32,339 nucleotides of DNA from contig NZ_JAAAXQ010000038.1 in the NCBI RefSeq assembly GCF_009916105.1, forward strand, positions 1 through 32,339. The letters run 5' to 3'. The translations under genes and the position numbers were made by a program. Under the pieces are notes generated by a model that was not told the origin of the DNA, did not search any database, and worked only from the letters and a program-made list of their open reading frames with translations. Of the stretch, positions 8,425 through 18,296 are shown in pieces; the first letter of the stretch is position 1; each line of letters begins with the position of its first letter. This DNA comes from Streptomyces sp. GC420 (lineage in GTDB: Bacteria > Actinomycetota > Actinomycetes > Streptomycetales > Streptomycetaceae).

Positions 8425-9273
8425 ATGAACAGCGCCGGGCACCTGTTTGCCGAGGACCGACCGGAGTTCGAGCGGATCCTCGACGACGTGCTGCGCGATG
8501 CCCACAACCGCCCAGAACTCGCCGCCGTCGGGCAGCGGCTGAACGTCGAACAGTTGCGCACGATGGCCCTCAAGGCGGCCGCCCTGATCACGGCGGCCGC
8601 CGCCACGGAATACGCGAACTATGTGAAGGTCCGCGACCAGTGGCGGGACCCTTCACCGCTGCGCGGACCCGACGGAGGGATCGAGGACCAGCGTCCCGGC
8701 GCCTCGGCCTTCCCGGCCGGAATGACCGAGGTCGCGGAGACCACGGGGGCCGGTCTGGTCGCGGTGGTCGCGGTACTGGCACCAGTGCTCGCCGGAACCG
8801 CCGCGCTGATCTTCCTGCTCGTCGGGTACGTCCTGAAGATGCTGACGCCCGAGCCCACCATCGCGGACACCATGCTGACCGCCGGCTGGCTGTTCGGCGG
8901 GCTCATGGCCGCGGGCATCCTGGTCGCTGCGGTGGGACTGCTTCTGACCGCGCTACGGAACGGCGCGAATTCCCTTCCCGCCGGCCGCGAGAGCGAAGTT
9001 CCGGAGGAACTGGCCAGAGCCAGGGACGCCTGGCGGGAGGCCCTCCAGGAGCGGGGAATCCTGCCCTTCCTGCGCGACACCCTGGCGGAGCCGGCTCCTC
9101 CGCCCAGCGCTCCGCGACGTCCGGCAGGCCGCACACCCAACCTCGGTTACAGCCGTCCCGGTTTCTCCAGCCCCGCCCTGGAGGACGGCGCACCCCAGAG
9201 CCCGCGCCCCAGCTACACCAGCCCGGACTACACGAGCCCCGACTACGGCGGGCCGGAGCACCAGCCGGACTAG
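8425..9273 (+). CDS. Membrane protein of unknown function with Pro/Ser/Tyr-rich tail
   Basis: 282-aa protein I do not recognise beyond a Streptomyces-type hypothetical. The N-terminal ~115 residues are soluble and Ala/Arg-rich (HLFAEDRPEFERILDDVL). Two strong hydrophobic segments follow, about residues 115-142 (LVAVVAVLAPVLAGTAALIF) and 152-180. After these comes a charged stretch and a low-complexity tail with imperfect repeats (SYTSPDYTSPDYGGPE). ATG 8425 is preferred over ATG 8419, because GGGGG at 8414-8418 touches 8419 but is 6 nt from 8425. It converges on thiC with a parS in the gap. No function is proposed. Confidence 0.75.
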   Translation: MNSAGHLFAEDRPEFERILDDVLRDAHNRPELAAVGQRLNVEQLRTMALKAAALITAAAATEYANYVKVRDQWRDPSPLRGPDGGIEDQRPGASAFPAGMTEVAETTGAGLVAVVAVLAPVLAGTAALIFLLVGYVLKMLTPEPTIADTMLTAGWLFGGLMAAGILVAAVGLLLTALRNGANSLPAGRESEVPEELARARDAWREALQERGILPFLRDTLAEPAPPPSAPRRPAGRTPNLGYSRPGFSSPALEDGAPQSPRPSYTSPDYTSPDYGGPEHQPD

Positions 9274-9302
9274 CCGGCCGCTCCGGACCGCCGAAGCAGG
9301 GC

Positions 9303-9316
9303 GTTTCACGTGAAAC
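9303..9316. other. parS site, intergenic
   Basis: Exact GTTTCACGTGAAAC in the gap between a membrane-protein gene and thiC. With flanks the symmetry extends to 24 bp with a single mismatched pair. Confidence 0.93.
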
Positions 9317-9360
9317 ACCCTCCCAGGGCGCCGATGGGTGCGCGCCGTGCAGTGCTCACG

Positions 9361-11298
<1,938 letters not shown>

Positions 11299-11396
11299 TG
11301 CAAAAGCGTTCCCACGCTAGCGTCAGTCGGGCGTAACTGAACAGAGGGCCCCCTGTTCGTGCACGGTTGTCTGCGGCTTCTTGCGATGATCGGGCG

Positions 11397-12731
11397 GTGA
11401 CCGATACGCAACCCCCCGCTCCGGACCCGCACGGGCACGGCCATTCCCATGCCCACAGCCATGGGCCCGCCGCCCCCGTCTCGCGGCACCTCCGCAAGGT
11501 CATTGCCGCGGTGCTCATCCCCTTCGCCACGGCGGTGGTGGTGGGTCTCGTCGTGCTCTGGCCGGGCGGCGCGCCCGACCACGAGCGCACCGGTGTCGGC
11601 TTCGACCGGCAGACCGAGCAGGGCACGGTGGTCGATGTCGAGCAGGTCGACTGCAAGGACGTCAACGTCTCGCAGACTCCGTCGAACGGTGACACCTCCA
11701 CCCCTGAGGGCCGGGAGGCCGAGCGGGCGCAGAACGGTGACTGCGGCCGGGCGACGATCGAGGTGACGACCGGCCAGAACAAGGGCAGGAAGTTCACCGA
11801 GATCATCCAGCCGGACGCGCCCCGCCAACTGGAGGAAGGCCAGGGCGTGGTGGTGGCCTACTCACCCGATGCCCCGGAGGAACTCCAGTACTCCGTGACC
11901 GATGTGGACCGCCGGGTGCCGATCGCGGTCCTGGCCGTCATCTTCGCGCTCGCCGTCGTCGCCGTGGGCCGGATGCGCGGTGTGCTCGCGCTTGTCGCTC
12001 TCACGGCGAGCTTCCTCGTACTGACCTTCTTCATCCTGCCGGCGATCCTGCAGGGCTCGAATCCGCTGCTGGTGGCGATCGTCGGGGCGAGCGCCATCAT
12101 GCTGATCGCTCTGTATCTGTGCCACGGCCTGACCGCGCGAACCTCGGTGGCCGTGCTCGGCACGCTGGTGTCGCTGCTGCTGATCGGCCTGCTCGGCTCG
12201 ATCTTCATCGACTGGGCGAGCCTGACCGGCAACACCGACGACTACACCGGCCTCATCCATGGGCTCTATCCCGATATCGAGATGAGCGGTCTGCTCCTGG
12301 CCGGCATCATCATCGGTTCGCTCGGTGTACTCGACGATGTGACGGTCACCCAGACCTCGGCGGTCTGGGAGCTACACCAGGCGAACCCGACGCTGGGCGT
12401 GCGAGGCCTGTACCGCGCCGCCATCCGCATCGGCCGAGACCACATCGCGTCCGTGGTGAACACGCTCGTACTGGCCTACGCCGGTGCGGCCCTTCCGCTG
12501 CTCCTGCTGTTCACCATCGCGGAGAGCAGCGTGGGTTCCATCATGAACAGCGAGTTGGTGGCTCAGGAGATCGTGCGCACGCTGGTGGGCTCGATCGGTC
12601 TGGTCGCGTCTGTGCCCGTGACAACCGCACTGGCAGCCCTGGTCGTGTCCGCCGACCGCTCGCCCGGCGCGGGGACCGCCGAGCCGGCCCCCGCGGCACG
12701 CGCTGGGCGGGGCAGGCGCCGCAAGCGCTGA
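11397..12731 (+). CDS. YibE/F-like polytopic membrane protein with His-rich N terminus
   Basis: 444-aa integral membrane protein of the YibE/F family, whose biochemical role is not established. Residues 10-23 are a histidine-rich stretch (DPHGHGHSHAHSHG) able to bind metal. One transmembrane helix follows (about 36-55), then an extracytoplasmic domain of ~110 residues, then about seven more hydrophobic helices with the family-like segment LGVLDDVTVTQTSAV. The C terminus is basic (ARAGRGRRRKR). GTG 11397 is chosen; a TTG at 11367 is an in-frame alternative. GATGAT at 11385-11390 may be a -10 box placing the transcript start at the GTG. Divergent from thiC and convergent on ssgA. Confidence 0.82.
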   Translation: MTDTQPPAPDPHGHGHSHAHSHGPAAPVSRHLRKVIAAVLIPFATAVVVGLVVLWPGGAPDHERTGVGFDRQTEQGTVVDVEQVDCKDVNVSQTPSNGDTSTPEGREAERAQNGDCGRATIEVTTGQNKGRKFTEIIQPDAPRQLEEGQGVVVAYSPDAPEELQYSVTDVDRRVPIAVLAVIFALAVVAVGRMRGVLALVALTASFLVLTFFILPAILQGSNPLLVAIVGASAIMLIALYLCHGLTARTSVAVLGTLVSLLLIGLLGSIFIDWASLTGNTDDYTGLIHGLYPDIEMSGLLLAGIIIGSLGVLDDVTVTQTSAVWELHQANPTLGVRGLYRAAIRIGRDHIASVVNTLVLAYAGAALPLLLLFTIAESSVGSIMNSELVAQEIVRTLVGSIGLVASVPVTTALAALVVSADRSPGAGTAEPAPAARAGRGRRRKR

Positions 12732-12734
12732 GAG

Positions 12735-12752
12735 GCCGGTTGGTCAGCCGGC
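12735..12752. terminator. Small hairpin shared by the YibE/F-like gene and ssgA
   Basis: GCCGG (12735-12739) pairs with CCGGC (12748-12752) around an 8-nt loop. It spans the 12-nt gap between two convergent genes and overlaps the ssgA stop codon. Short stem, so only a moderate call. Confidence 0.4.
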
Positions 12753-13154
12753 GTTCTGCTCCTCCGCGAGGATCCTGCAGAGCGCCTCGTCCAGGTGCTT
12801 CTCAAATGTGCCGCAGGCACGTTCCTGCCCTGGTGGCACCAGTTTGGCGGTGCGGTCCAGGAAGGCGAGCAGTGGTGCCGTCCCGGCTCTGAACAGCGCG
12901 CGTTCACCGCCGACCTGAAGCTTCAGCAGGACCTCGCCCAGGGCTTCTTCCGGATCGGCGGGAGCGATGTGCACATCGCCGTCCCCGCAGGGCCCGATGA
13001 GCCCGCCGGACAGGAGGTCTCGACCGAATGCCCAGCCGACAGGGGCGTCGCCGGGCAGGTGGAAGGTCAGCCGGACCGCGTACGGGTCGTTGGTCTCATA
13101 GCGCAGATCCACCGGGATCCGGAACGAGAGCTCCTCGGAGACGAGGAAACTCAT
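12744..13154 (-). CDS. ssgA: SsgA, sporulation-specific cell division activator
   Basis: 136-aa cytoplasmic protein of the SALP family found only in sporulating actinomycetes. SsgA localises to future septum sites and stimulates sporulation-specific division together with SsgB and FtsZ. The N terminus MSFLVSEELSFRIPVDLRYE and C terminus RILAEEQNAG are essentially the S. coelicolor/S. griseus ends as I recall them, and the length is identical (136). The SALP core YAVRLTFHLPGDAPVGWAFGRDLL is present. ATG 13154 is chosen for this match and for GAGG at suitable spacing; an upstream ATG at 13187 is possible but less likely. The activator gene ssgR lies 133 nt upstream on the same strand. Confidence 0.95.
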   Translation of the reverse strand: MSFLVSEELSFRIPVDLRYETNDPYAVRLTFHLPGDAPVGWAFGRDLLSGGLIGPCGDGDVHIAPADPEEALGEVLLKLQVGGERALFRAGTAPLLAFLDRTAKLVPPGQERACGTFEKHLDEALCRILAEEQNAG

Positions 13155-13287
13155 CGTGACCTCTGCCTGTACGGATACGGATGCGCGCATCGCCTGCCCC
13201 ACGGTCGAAGCTGATGGCCGGGATTGATCCCCCGCCTCGGCTGACCATCGTCCAGGAAGGAGCGGGGTGATCACAAGGAGTGAGTTT

Positions 13288-14181
13288 TCAGATACTGATA
13301 GAGATGTCGAGCGCGGTCACCAGCGCGTCGACTTCTCTGCGCAGCGTTTCGACCGCGGACAGCATGCGCTCTTCCTGGCCGACCGGAAGGGAAATCGCCA
13401 CCGACGCGGCCGTCGGCCCGCCGGAGACCGGAATGGCCGCACAGGCGGTGCCCAGTTCGTACTCCTGCCGCTCGACGACGGGACGCCTGCGCTCCATGGC
13501 CGTCAGCCGGCCCAGCAGGGTGCGTTCGTCGGCGACCGTGTACGGCGTCCGGGGCCGGACCGGATAACGGGCCAGATGATCCCGCCGGGCTCCTTCGTCG
13601 AGCTGCCAGAGCAGGCACTGCCCGATGGCATGGGCATGTGCGGTCTCGCGGAACTCCGCCGACATCTCCACGGCCGGCCTTCCGGCCGCGTGGGCCACCG
13701 CGGCGACGTCCACCTCACCGTCGCGGTAGACACCGAGGTAGACCGGCACACCGACAAGTTCGCTCCAGCGTGCGAGGCACTCCGCGATGGCGCTGCGCCG
13801 GCTCTGCCGCACGGTGTGTCCGGCGAGACGTTCGGCGGCCTCGCCGAAGAAGAACATCCCTTCCTCGCGGCGCAGATAACCCTCGTGAGCGAGCGTGCGC
13901 AGCAGGTGGTAAGCGGTGGGAAGCGGCAGACCGGCCTCGCGGGCCAGTTGCTTGGCCGGTGCGCCCGACTCGTGCCTGGCCACTGCCTCGAGGAGTCTCA
14001 GCGCCCGCTGAACGGACCCGATGAGTGTGGGCCCGGCCTGGGCCGTGTCCACGGGGGCGGCTCCGGGCCCCGGGTCCGCCGACGATCCGGGATCCGCCGG
14101 TGTTCTCTCCCGCGGGGTACCCAGGACGGAGGCGCCCGAGGTCCGAGGACTCGGGGACGACGGACTGTCGAACGTGGTCAA
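13288..14181 (-). CDS. ssgR: SsgR, IclR-family activator of ssgA
   Basis: IclR-type regulator. A winged helix lies after a ~50-residue Pro/Ser-rich leader (LIGSVQRALRLLEAVARHES...AKQLAREAGLPLPTAYHLLRTL), followed by the IclR effector-binding domain (IGQCLLW, SLPVGQEERMLSAV). SsgR directly activates ssgA in S. coelicolor and the gene pair is arranged the same way here. The start is uncertain: TTG 14181 (297 aa, GGGGGTG upstream) or GTG 14052 (254 aa, GGAG upstream). The shorter form fits the known family better, because the first 43 residues are low complexity. I give the longest supported span. Confidence 0.9.
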   Translation of the reverse strand: MTTFDSPSSPSPRTSGASVLGTPRERTPADPGSSADPGPGAAPVDTAQAGPTLIGSVQRALRLLEAVARHESGAPAKQLAREAGLPLPTAYHLLRTLAHEGYLRREEGMFFFGEAAERLAGHTVRQSRRSAIAECLARWSELVGVPVYLGVYRDGEVDVAAVAHAAGRPAVEMSAEFRETAHAHAIGQCLLWQLDEGARRDHLARYPVRPRTPYTVADERTLLGRLTAMERRRPVVERQEYELGTACAAIPVSGGPTAASVAISLPVGQEERMLSAVETLRREVDALVTALDISISI

Positions 14182-14281
14182 GGGTCACCCCCGGGGCTGC
14201 TGCCGGGCCGGAACGCACGTGCACTCTAACGGCCGGTCACCGGACAGGTTGCGATCCAGGGCCCTCGGTCGCCCGCCCGGG

Positions 14282-14503
14282 TTACCAGTCGCCCTTCGAG
14301 GAGGTGGACGAGGTCATGAACTTCCGAACGACGTAGATGAGTCCACCGACCAGGGCCGCGAAGACCAGCAGCTTGAACAGCAGCCCAATGACGAATCCCA
14401 CCACGCTGGTGATCAGGCCGCCGAAGACCACGAGAGCGATGAACGGCACCGCGACCCATTTGACCCACCACGGCATCCCGGCGAATATCTCCCGCACTGC
14501 CAC
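14282..14503 (-). CDS. DUF5326-type small membrane protein
   Basis: 73-aa protein, mostly membrane-embedded: two adjacent hydrophobic segments (about residues 14-33 and 34-60, KWVAVPFIALVVFGG and LLFKLLVFAALVGGLIYVV), then a short polar tail (MTSSTSSKGDW). It resembles the small Streptomyces DUF5326 proteins, whose function is unknown. The start is GTG 14503 with AGGTAGGG upstream. It lies upstream of ssgR on the same strand but is separated from it by ~100 nt, and from the cupin gene by 145 nt, so it may be its own unit. Confidence 0.75.
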   Translation of the reverse strand: MAVREIFAGMPWWVKWVAVPFIALVVFGGLITSVVGFVIGLLFKLLVFAALVGGLIYVVRKFMTSSTSSKGDW

Positions 14504-14619
14504 TGTCCCTACCTGCTTTCTTGTCGTGTCCTTCCAGGTGACTCCGTCTCCCTGTGACTTCGACTCTAGAGGGGTGAGAGTGACTTTCGGGCGGCTCGCA
14601 CCCCTTGTCCTCCCCTGAA

Positions 14620-14637
14620 CCGTCCCCTAGGGAACGG
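14620..14637 (-). terminator. Hairpin downstream of the cupin gene
   Basis: CCGT-C-CCC pairs with GGG-A-ACGG with one mismatch and a very tight loop. It lies 12-29 nt after the cupin stop codon. Confidence 0.4.
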
Positions 14638-14648
14638 CGGGTCGGCGG

Positions 14649-14966
14649 TCAGCTCTCGGGCGGAGAGAAGACGACGAGAACCCTCAGGTCCTCGCTGATG
14701 TGGTGGAACTTGTGGGGCACACCCGCCGGTACGTACACGACGCTGCCGCGTCCCACCACCGTGGTCTCCATGCCGACCGTGATCGAGGCACGGCCGCTCA
14801 TCACCATGTACACCTCGTCCTGGCCGTGCGGCTGCTGCGGATCGGTCTCTCCCGCGTTCAGCGCGTACAGGCCGACCGACATGTTCCGCTCCCGCAGGAA
14901 CTGCAGATACGCCCCGTCGTTGGCGACCCGTTCCGCCTCGAGCTCGTCAAGCCGGAATGCCTTCAT
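14649..14966 (-). CDS. Small single-domain cupin protein
   Basis: 105-aa protein with one cupin barrel. Metal-ligand motif 1 is seen as PHGQDEVYMVMSG (H47, E51) and motif 2 as PAGVPHKFHH near residue 80. Such proteins may be metal-dependent enzymes (isomerase, dioxygenase) or binding proteins; the sequence does not tell which. ATG 14966 is preceded by GGGGCGGGCAGGAG. It is divergent from the holin-fold gene at 15028 with only 61 nt between, which must hold both promoters. Confidence 0.82.
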   Translation of the reverse strand: MKAFRLDELEAERVANDGAYLQFLRERNMSVGLYALNAGETDPQQPHGQDEVYMVMSGRASITVGMETTVVGRGSVVYVPAGVPHKFHHISEDLRVLVVFSPPES

Positions 14967-15027
14967 CTCCTGCCCGCCCCTTGCCTCGTCAGGTCCACTT
15001 CGCCATGCGATCTGCCACGATCAGACC

Positions 15028-15405
15028 ATGAAGAATTTCATCGCTTCAACGATCGCCAACGCGGCAGCCCTCGCGGTCGCGATCTGGCTGATCAGCGACA
15101 TCACCCTGACCGGCGACAGCACCGGCAACAAGATACTCACCCTGCTGCTGGTCGCGCTGCTCTTCGGACTCGTGAACTTCCTGGTCAAGCCGGTGGTGAA
15201 GCTGCTGGCGCTGCCGCTCTACATCCTCACCCTCGGCCTGTTCACACTGGTGGTGAACGCCCTGATGCTGCTGCTCACCTCGTGGCTGGCGGACGTGGTG
15301 GACTTGAGTTTCCATGTGGAGGGCTTCTGGACGGCCGTGCTGGGCGGCCTGATCATCGCCATCGTCTCCTGGGCCGTGAACATGATCCTCCCCGACAAGG
15401 ACTGA
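15028..15405 (+). CDS. Phage-holin-IV-family small membrane protein
   Basis: 125-aa protein with four hydrophobic segments (about residues 5-27, 33-52, 56-80 and 95-118) and the motif LLFGLVNFLVKPVVKLLALPLYILTLGLF, which marks the family called mycobacterial phage holin superfamily IV (PF04020 type). These are common chromosomal proteins of unknown role; the name is not evidence for a prophage and no phage genes are nearby. No convincing SD precedes ATG 15028. A -10-like CACGAT ends 6 nt before the ATG, so the mRNA may be leaderless. ptpA starts only 9 nt downstream, implying co-transcription. Confidence 0.82.
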   Translation: MKNFIASTIANAAALAVAIWLISDITLTGDSTGNKILTLLLVALLFGLVNFLVKPVVKLLALPLYILTLGLFTLVVNALMLLLTSWLADVVDLSFHVEGFWTAVLGGLIIAIVSWAVNMILPDKD

Positions 15406-15414
15406 GACGGCTCC

Positions 15415-15924
15415 ATGGCGATCATGCCGACGACCACGGCTTTCCGCGTCTGTTTCGTCTGCACCGGCAACATCTGCCGGTCCCCGATGGCCGAGTCCGT
15501 CTTCCGCGCCCGGGTCACGGAGGCGGGACTCGGCGATCTCGTCCGCGTCGACAGTGCCGGTACCGGCGGCTGGCACGAGGGCAACGGGGCGGACCCCCGC
15601 ACCGTCTCCGTCCTGGAGGCGAACGGCTACGACCCCACGCACACGGCGCGCCAGTTCCGCGCCGAGTGGTTCACCCGCCTCGACCTGGTGATCGCACTCG
15701 ACGGAACCCACCTGCGCGATCTGCGCCGGCTCGCGCCGACGCAGGACGACGCGGCCAAAGTGCTGCTGCTGCGCTCCTACGACCCCGGGGCCACGGACCT
15801 CGATGTCCCCGATCCCTATTACGGTGACATGCAGGGATTCGAGGACTGCCTGGAAATGGTGGAGACGGCGAGCGAAGGGCTGCTCGCCGTCGTGCGGGAT
15901 CTGGTGGAGGAGAGGGCGGCATGA
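15415..15924 (+). CDS. ptpA: Low-molecular-weight protein tyrosine phosphatase PtpA
   Basis: 169-aa cytoplasmic phosphatase that removes phosphate from phosphotyrosine. The P-loop CTGNICRS gives the nucleophile C16 and R22; the general-acid loop is DVPDPYYGD near residue 128. The length is normal for the family with a short N-terminal extension. An in-frame ATG at 15424 is an alternative start. By position this is S. coelicolor PtpA, which has been linked to antibiotic production when overexpressed (recalled). The stop overlaps the start of the next gene by ATGA, so translation of the two is probably coupled. Confidence 0.92.
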   Translation: MAIMPTTTAFRVCFVCTGNICRSPMAESVFRARVTEAGLGDLVRVDSAGTGGWHEGNGADPRTVSVLEANGYDPTHTARQFRAEWFTRLDLVIALDGTHLRDLRRLAPTQDDAAKVLLLRSYDPGATDLDVPDPYYGDMQGFEDCLEMVETASEGLLAVVRDLVEERAA

Positions 15925-17069
15925 CGGCGTACGAGGACCTGGCAGGTGCAGGAGACGGAACCCGTGCGGTACGGGCAGGGCTCCCGGAGGCGGTGAAATA
16001 CGAGCCGACCCTGCCGGGCCCGGTCTTCGCCGCCCACTTCCACCTGCCCGGATCGGTGGAGGGACCGTATGCGTACGGCCGCGACTCCAATCCCACCTGG
16101 GCCCACCTGGAACGCGCCATCAGCGAACTGGAGGCGCCCGGCGAAGACGTCGAGACGCTTGTCTTCGCGTCCGGCATGGCCGCGATCTCGGCCGTGCTCC
16201 TCTCCCAGGTCCGCGCGTCGGACGTGGTCGTGCTGCCCGATGACGGTTATCAGGTGCTGCCACTGGTCCGCGAGCAGCTCCAGGACTACGGCGTCGAGGT
16301 GCGCACCGCACCGACCGGGGGAGACGCCCAGCTCGGCGTGCTGGAAGGCGCCCGGCTGCTCTGGATCGAGTCCCCGTCCAACCCGGGGCTCGACGTGTGC
16401 GACATTCGGCGGCTCGTCGACGCGGCGCATGCGCAGGGCACCCTGGTCGCGGTCGACAACACCCTCGCGACACCACTGGGGCAGCGGCCGCTGGAACTGG
16501 GTGCGGACTTCTCGGTGGCCAGTGGCACAAAGATGCTCACCGGACACGGTGATGTCCTGCTCGGCTACGTGACCTGCAAGGATCCGGAGCTCGCGGCAAA
16601 GGTCCGGCGCTGGCGGAAGGTCGTCGGGGCGATCGCCGGCCCGATGGAGGCATGGCTGGCCCACCGCTCGCTCGCCACGCTCCAGATGCGGGCCGACCGG
16701 CAGACGGCGGGTGCCCTGGCCCTCGCGGAGGCACTGAGCAAGCGCGAAGAGGTCCGGGATCTGCGGTACCCGGGCCTGCCGACCGATCCCTCCTACCCGC
16801 TGGCCTCACAGCAGATGGTCCGCTTCGGCTGCGTGGTCTCCTTCGAGCTCCCCGACCGCGAGTGGGCGGAACGGTTCCTGGCCCGCCTGCGGCTGGTGGA
16901 CGACGCCACGAGTTTCGGCGGGCTGCGGTCCACCGCCGAGCGGCGCCGACGGTGGGGTGGTGACGCCGTGGCCGAGGGCTTCATCCGCTTCTCGGTAGGG
17001 GCCGAGGACCCCGACGACCTGATCGCGGACGTGCTGCGGGCACTCGACGAGGCGCAGGACGCCCAGTAG
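15921..17069 (+). CDS. Cystathionine gamma-lyase/synthase family PLP enzyme
   Basis: 382-aa enzyme of trans-sulfuration type (Cys/Met metabolism PLP family). Motifs: YAYGRDSNPTW near residue 50, VFASGMAAISAVLL at 81-94, ESPSNPGLDVCD, AVDNTLATPLGQ with D179, and the PLP lysine K204 in SGTKMLTGHGDV. Cystathionine gamma-lyase, gamma-synthase or methionine gamma-lyase activity cannot be separated on sequence. ATG 15921 overlaps the ptpA stop (ATGA). A strong hairpin follows at 17136-17168. Confidence 0.9.
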   Translation: MTAYEDLAGAGDGTRAVRAGLPEAVKYEPTLPGPVFAAHFHLPGSVEGPYAYGRDSNPTWAHLERAISELEAPGEDVETLVFASGMAAISAVLLSQVRASDVVVLPDDGYQVLPLVREQLQDYGVEVRTAPTGGDAQLGVLEGARLLWIESPSNPGLDVCDIRRLVDAAHAQGTLVAVDNTLATPLGQRPLELGADFSVASGTKMLTGHGDVLLGYVTCKDPELAAKVRRWRKVVGAIAGPMEAWLAHRSLATLQMRADRQTAGALALAEALSKREEVRDLRYPGLPTDPSYPLASQQMVRFGCVVSFELPDREWAERFLARLRLVDDATSFGGLRSTAERRRRWGGDAVAEGFIRFSVGAEDPDDLIADVLRALDEAQDAQ

Positions 17070-17089
17070 CGGACGGACCGGACGTCCGC
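17069..17089 (+). terminator. Hairpin at the stop of the cystathionine-family gene
   Basis: GCGGACG (17069-17075) pairs with CGTCCGC (17083-17089), 7-nt loop. It begins at the last base of the stop codon. Confidence 0.5.
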
Positions 17090-17135
17090 GTCCCTCCGCA
17101 GGGGCCCGCCGAGGTGAAGCACTACGACAGACAGA

Positions 17136-17168
17136 CGGTCCGAGCCTCCCCCCTCATGGCTCGGACCG
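17136..17168 (+). terminator. Strong hairpin terminator
   Basis: CGGTCCGAGCC (17136-17146) pairs perfectly with GGCTCGGACCG (17158-17168), 11 bp with an 11-nt loop. It closes the 15028-17069 transcription unit. Confidence 0.8.
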
Positions 17169-17238
17169 CCACGGCTCAACGCGCGCAGAACCGTGAAAAC
17201 AAGGCTAGTTGACTATGCGTCAGTGTCCAATCACGGTA

Positions 17239-17268
17239 GCGACAGCGACCTATCGACTTATTTATAGT
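17239..17268 (+). promoter_or_regulatory. Candidate promoter and dyad of the LysR gene
   Basis: GCGACA (17239-17244) and TATAGT (17263-17268) are spaced 18 nt. Overlapping them is the dyad CTAT-N10-ATAG (17250-17267), compatible with the LysR-type T-N11-A pattern. A related TAGTTGAC segment lies at 17206-17213. Autoregulation would fit but is inferred. Confidence 0.45.
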
Positions 17269-17308
17269 TGAGTGCCTGCCAGGCCGAGCCGAGCCCAAGG
17301 GGACCCAG

Positions 17309-18202
17309 ATGGATCTGGCTCTGCTGCGCACGTTCGTCACTGTGCACCGAGCCGGTTCCTTCACCCGCGCAGCCGCGCTTCTGGGACTCTCCCAGCCCGC
17401 GGTCACATCCCAGATCCGCACCCTCGAGCGCCAGCTCGGACGGCCCCTCTTCCTGCGTCAGGCTCGCGGTGTCACGCCCACCACCATCGGCGACGAACTC
17501 GCCCACAAGGCCGCCCCGCACCTGGACGCGCTCGTCGAGATCACCCAGACCGAACTCGCCGAGAGCTCGGTGGCCCGCACCCTCCATCTCGCGGGGCCCC
17601 CCGAGTTCACCTCATTGCGCGCCCTGCCCGCCCTGACCGGGCTGATCTCACAGGGTCTCGCACTGCGCACCGCCTTCGGCAGCGCCGAGGACGTCCTGGA
17701 CGGTCTCGCCGCGGGGCATCACGATCTGGCCATCTCGACGGCCCGCCCACGGGGCGGACTGCTGGCCGCGACTCCGCTGTGTGACGAGGAGCATGTACTG
17801 GTCGCGTCCCCGCGCCGGGCGTGCCGGATCGGTCCCTCGATGGTGCGGGCGGAGGGGATGCGCTCGCTCGAGCACCTGCCTCTGATCGAGGTGCACGAGT
17901 CGCTGCCGCTGGTCTCGCGATACTGGTCCGCTGTGTTCGACGCGAAGCCGTCCGCAGCCGGAACGGTCGTGGTTCCCGACCTCCGCGCTGTACTGGAGTG
18001 CGCCATCGCGGGTGCGGGTCTGGCCGTCCTGCCCAGATATCTGTGCGAGGAGGCGTTGGAGCGAGGTCAGCTGCTGGCCCTCATCGACCCACCGGTCCCT
18101 CCCTTGCGCACATATTTCCTCGTGGTACGCGCCGGCACGCTCGCACTGCCGCACATAGCCCGTGCGCATGACTGGTTGCTGCGCGCCGCCGCGGACTGGT
18201 GA
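17309..18202 (+). CDS. LysR-family transcriptional regulator
   Basis: 297-aa LysR-type regulator. The N-terminal winged helix is clear (MDLALLRTFVTVHRAGSFTRAA, LSQPAVTSQIRTLERQLG, PLFLRQARGVTPT), followed by the effector-binding domain from about residue 88 to the end (HDLAISTARPRGG, AGAGLAVLPRYL). ATG 17309 follows AAGGGGAC at good spacing. No divergent partner gene exists, because the upstream gene reads toward it and is terminated, so its target is not given away by context. The Nudix gene follows after 94 nt and may share the transcript. Confidence 0.92.
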   Translation: MDLALLRTFVTVHRAGSFTRAAALLGLSQPAVTSQIRTLERQLGRPLFLRQARGVTPTTIGDELAHKAAPHLDALVEITQTELAESSVARTLHLAGPPEFTSLRALPALTGLISQGLALRTAFGSAEDVLDGLAAGHHDLAISTARPRGGLLAATPLCDEEHVLVASPRRACRIGPSMVRAEGMRSLEHLPLIEVHESLPLVSRYWSAVFDAKPSAAGTVVVPDLRAVLECAIAGAGLAVLPRYLCEEALERGQLLALIDPPVPPLRTYFLVVRAGTLALPHIARAHDWLLRAAADW

Positions 18203-18296
18203 GGAAGGGGCGCACCCGGGAGGCTCGGGGAGCACTCGACGGTTTCCGCATGTCGTGGCGCGTTTCAGAGGGCCCGTATCGGGCCACATCTCCTCC

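Noticed and set aside
15028..15405. Phage holin annotation as a sign of a prophage
   Set aside because: The family name is historical; the protein is a common chromosomal one and no phage structural, lysis or integrase genes surround it.
17309..18202. TTA codon in the LysR regulator
   Set aside because: I read this gene for TTA because regulators often carry it; none is in frame.
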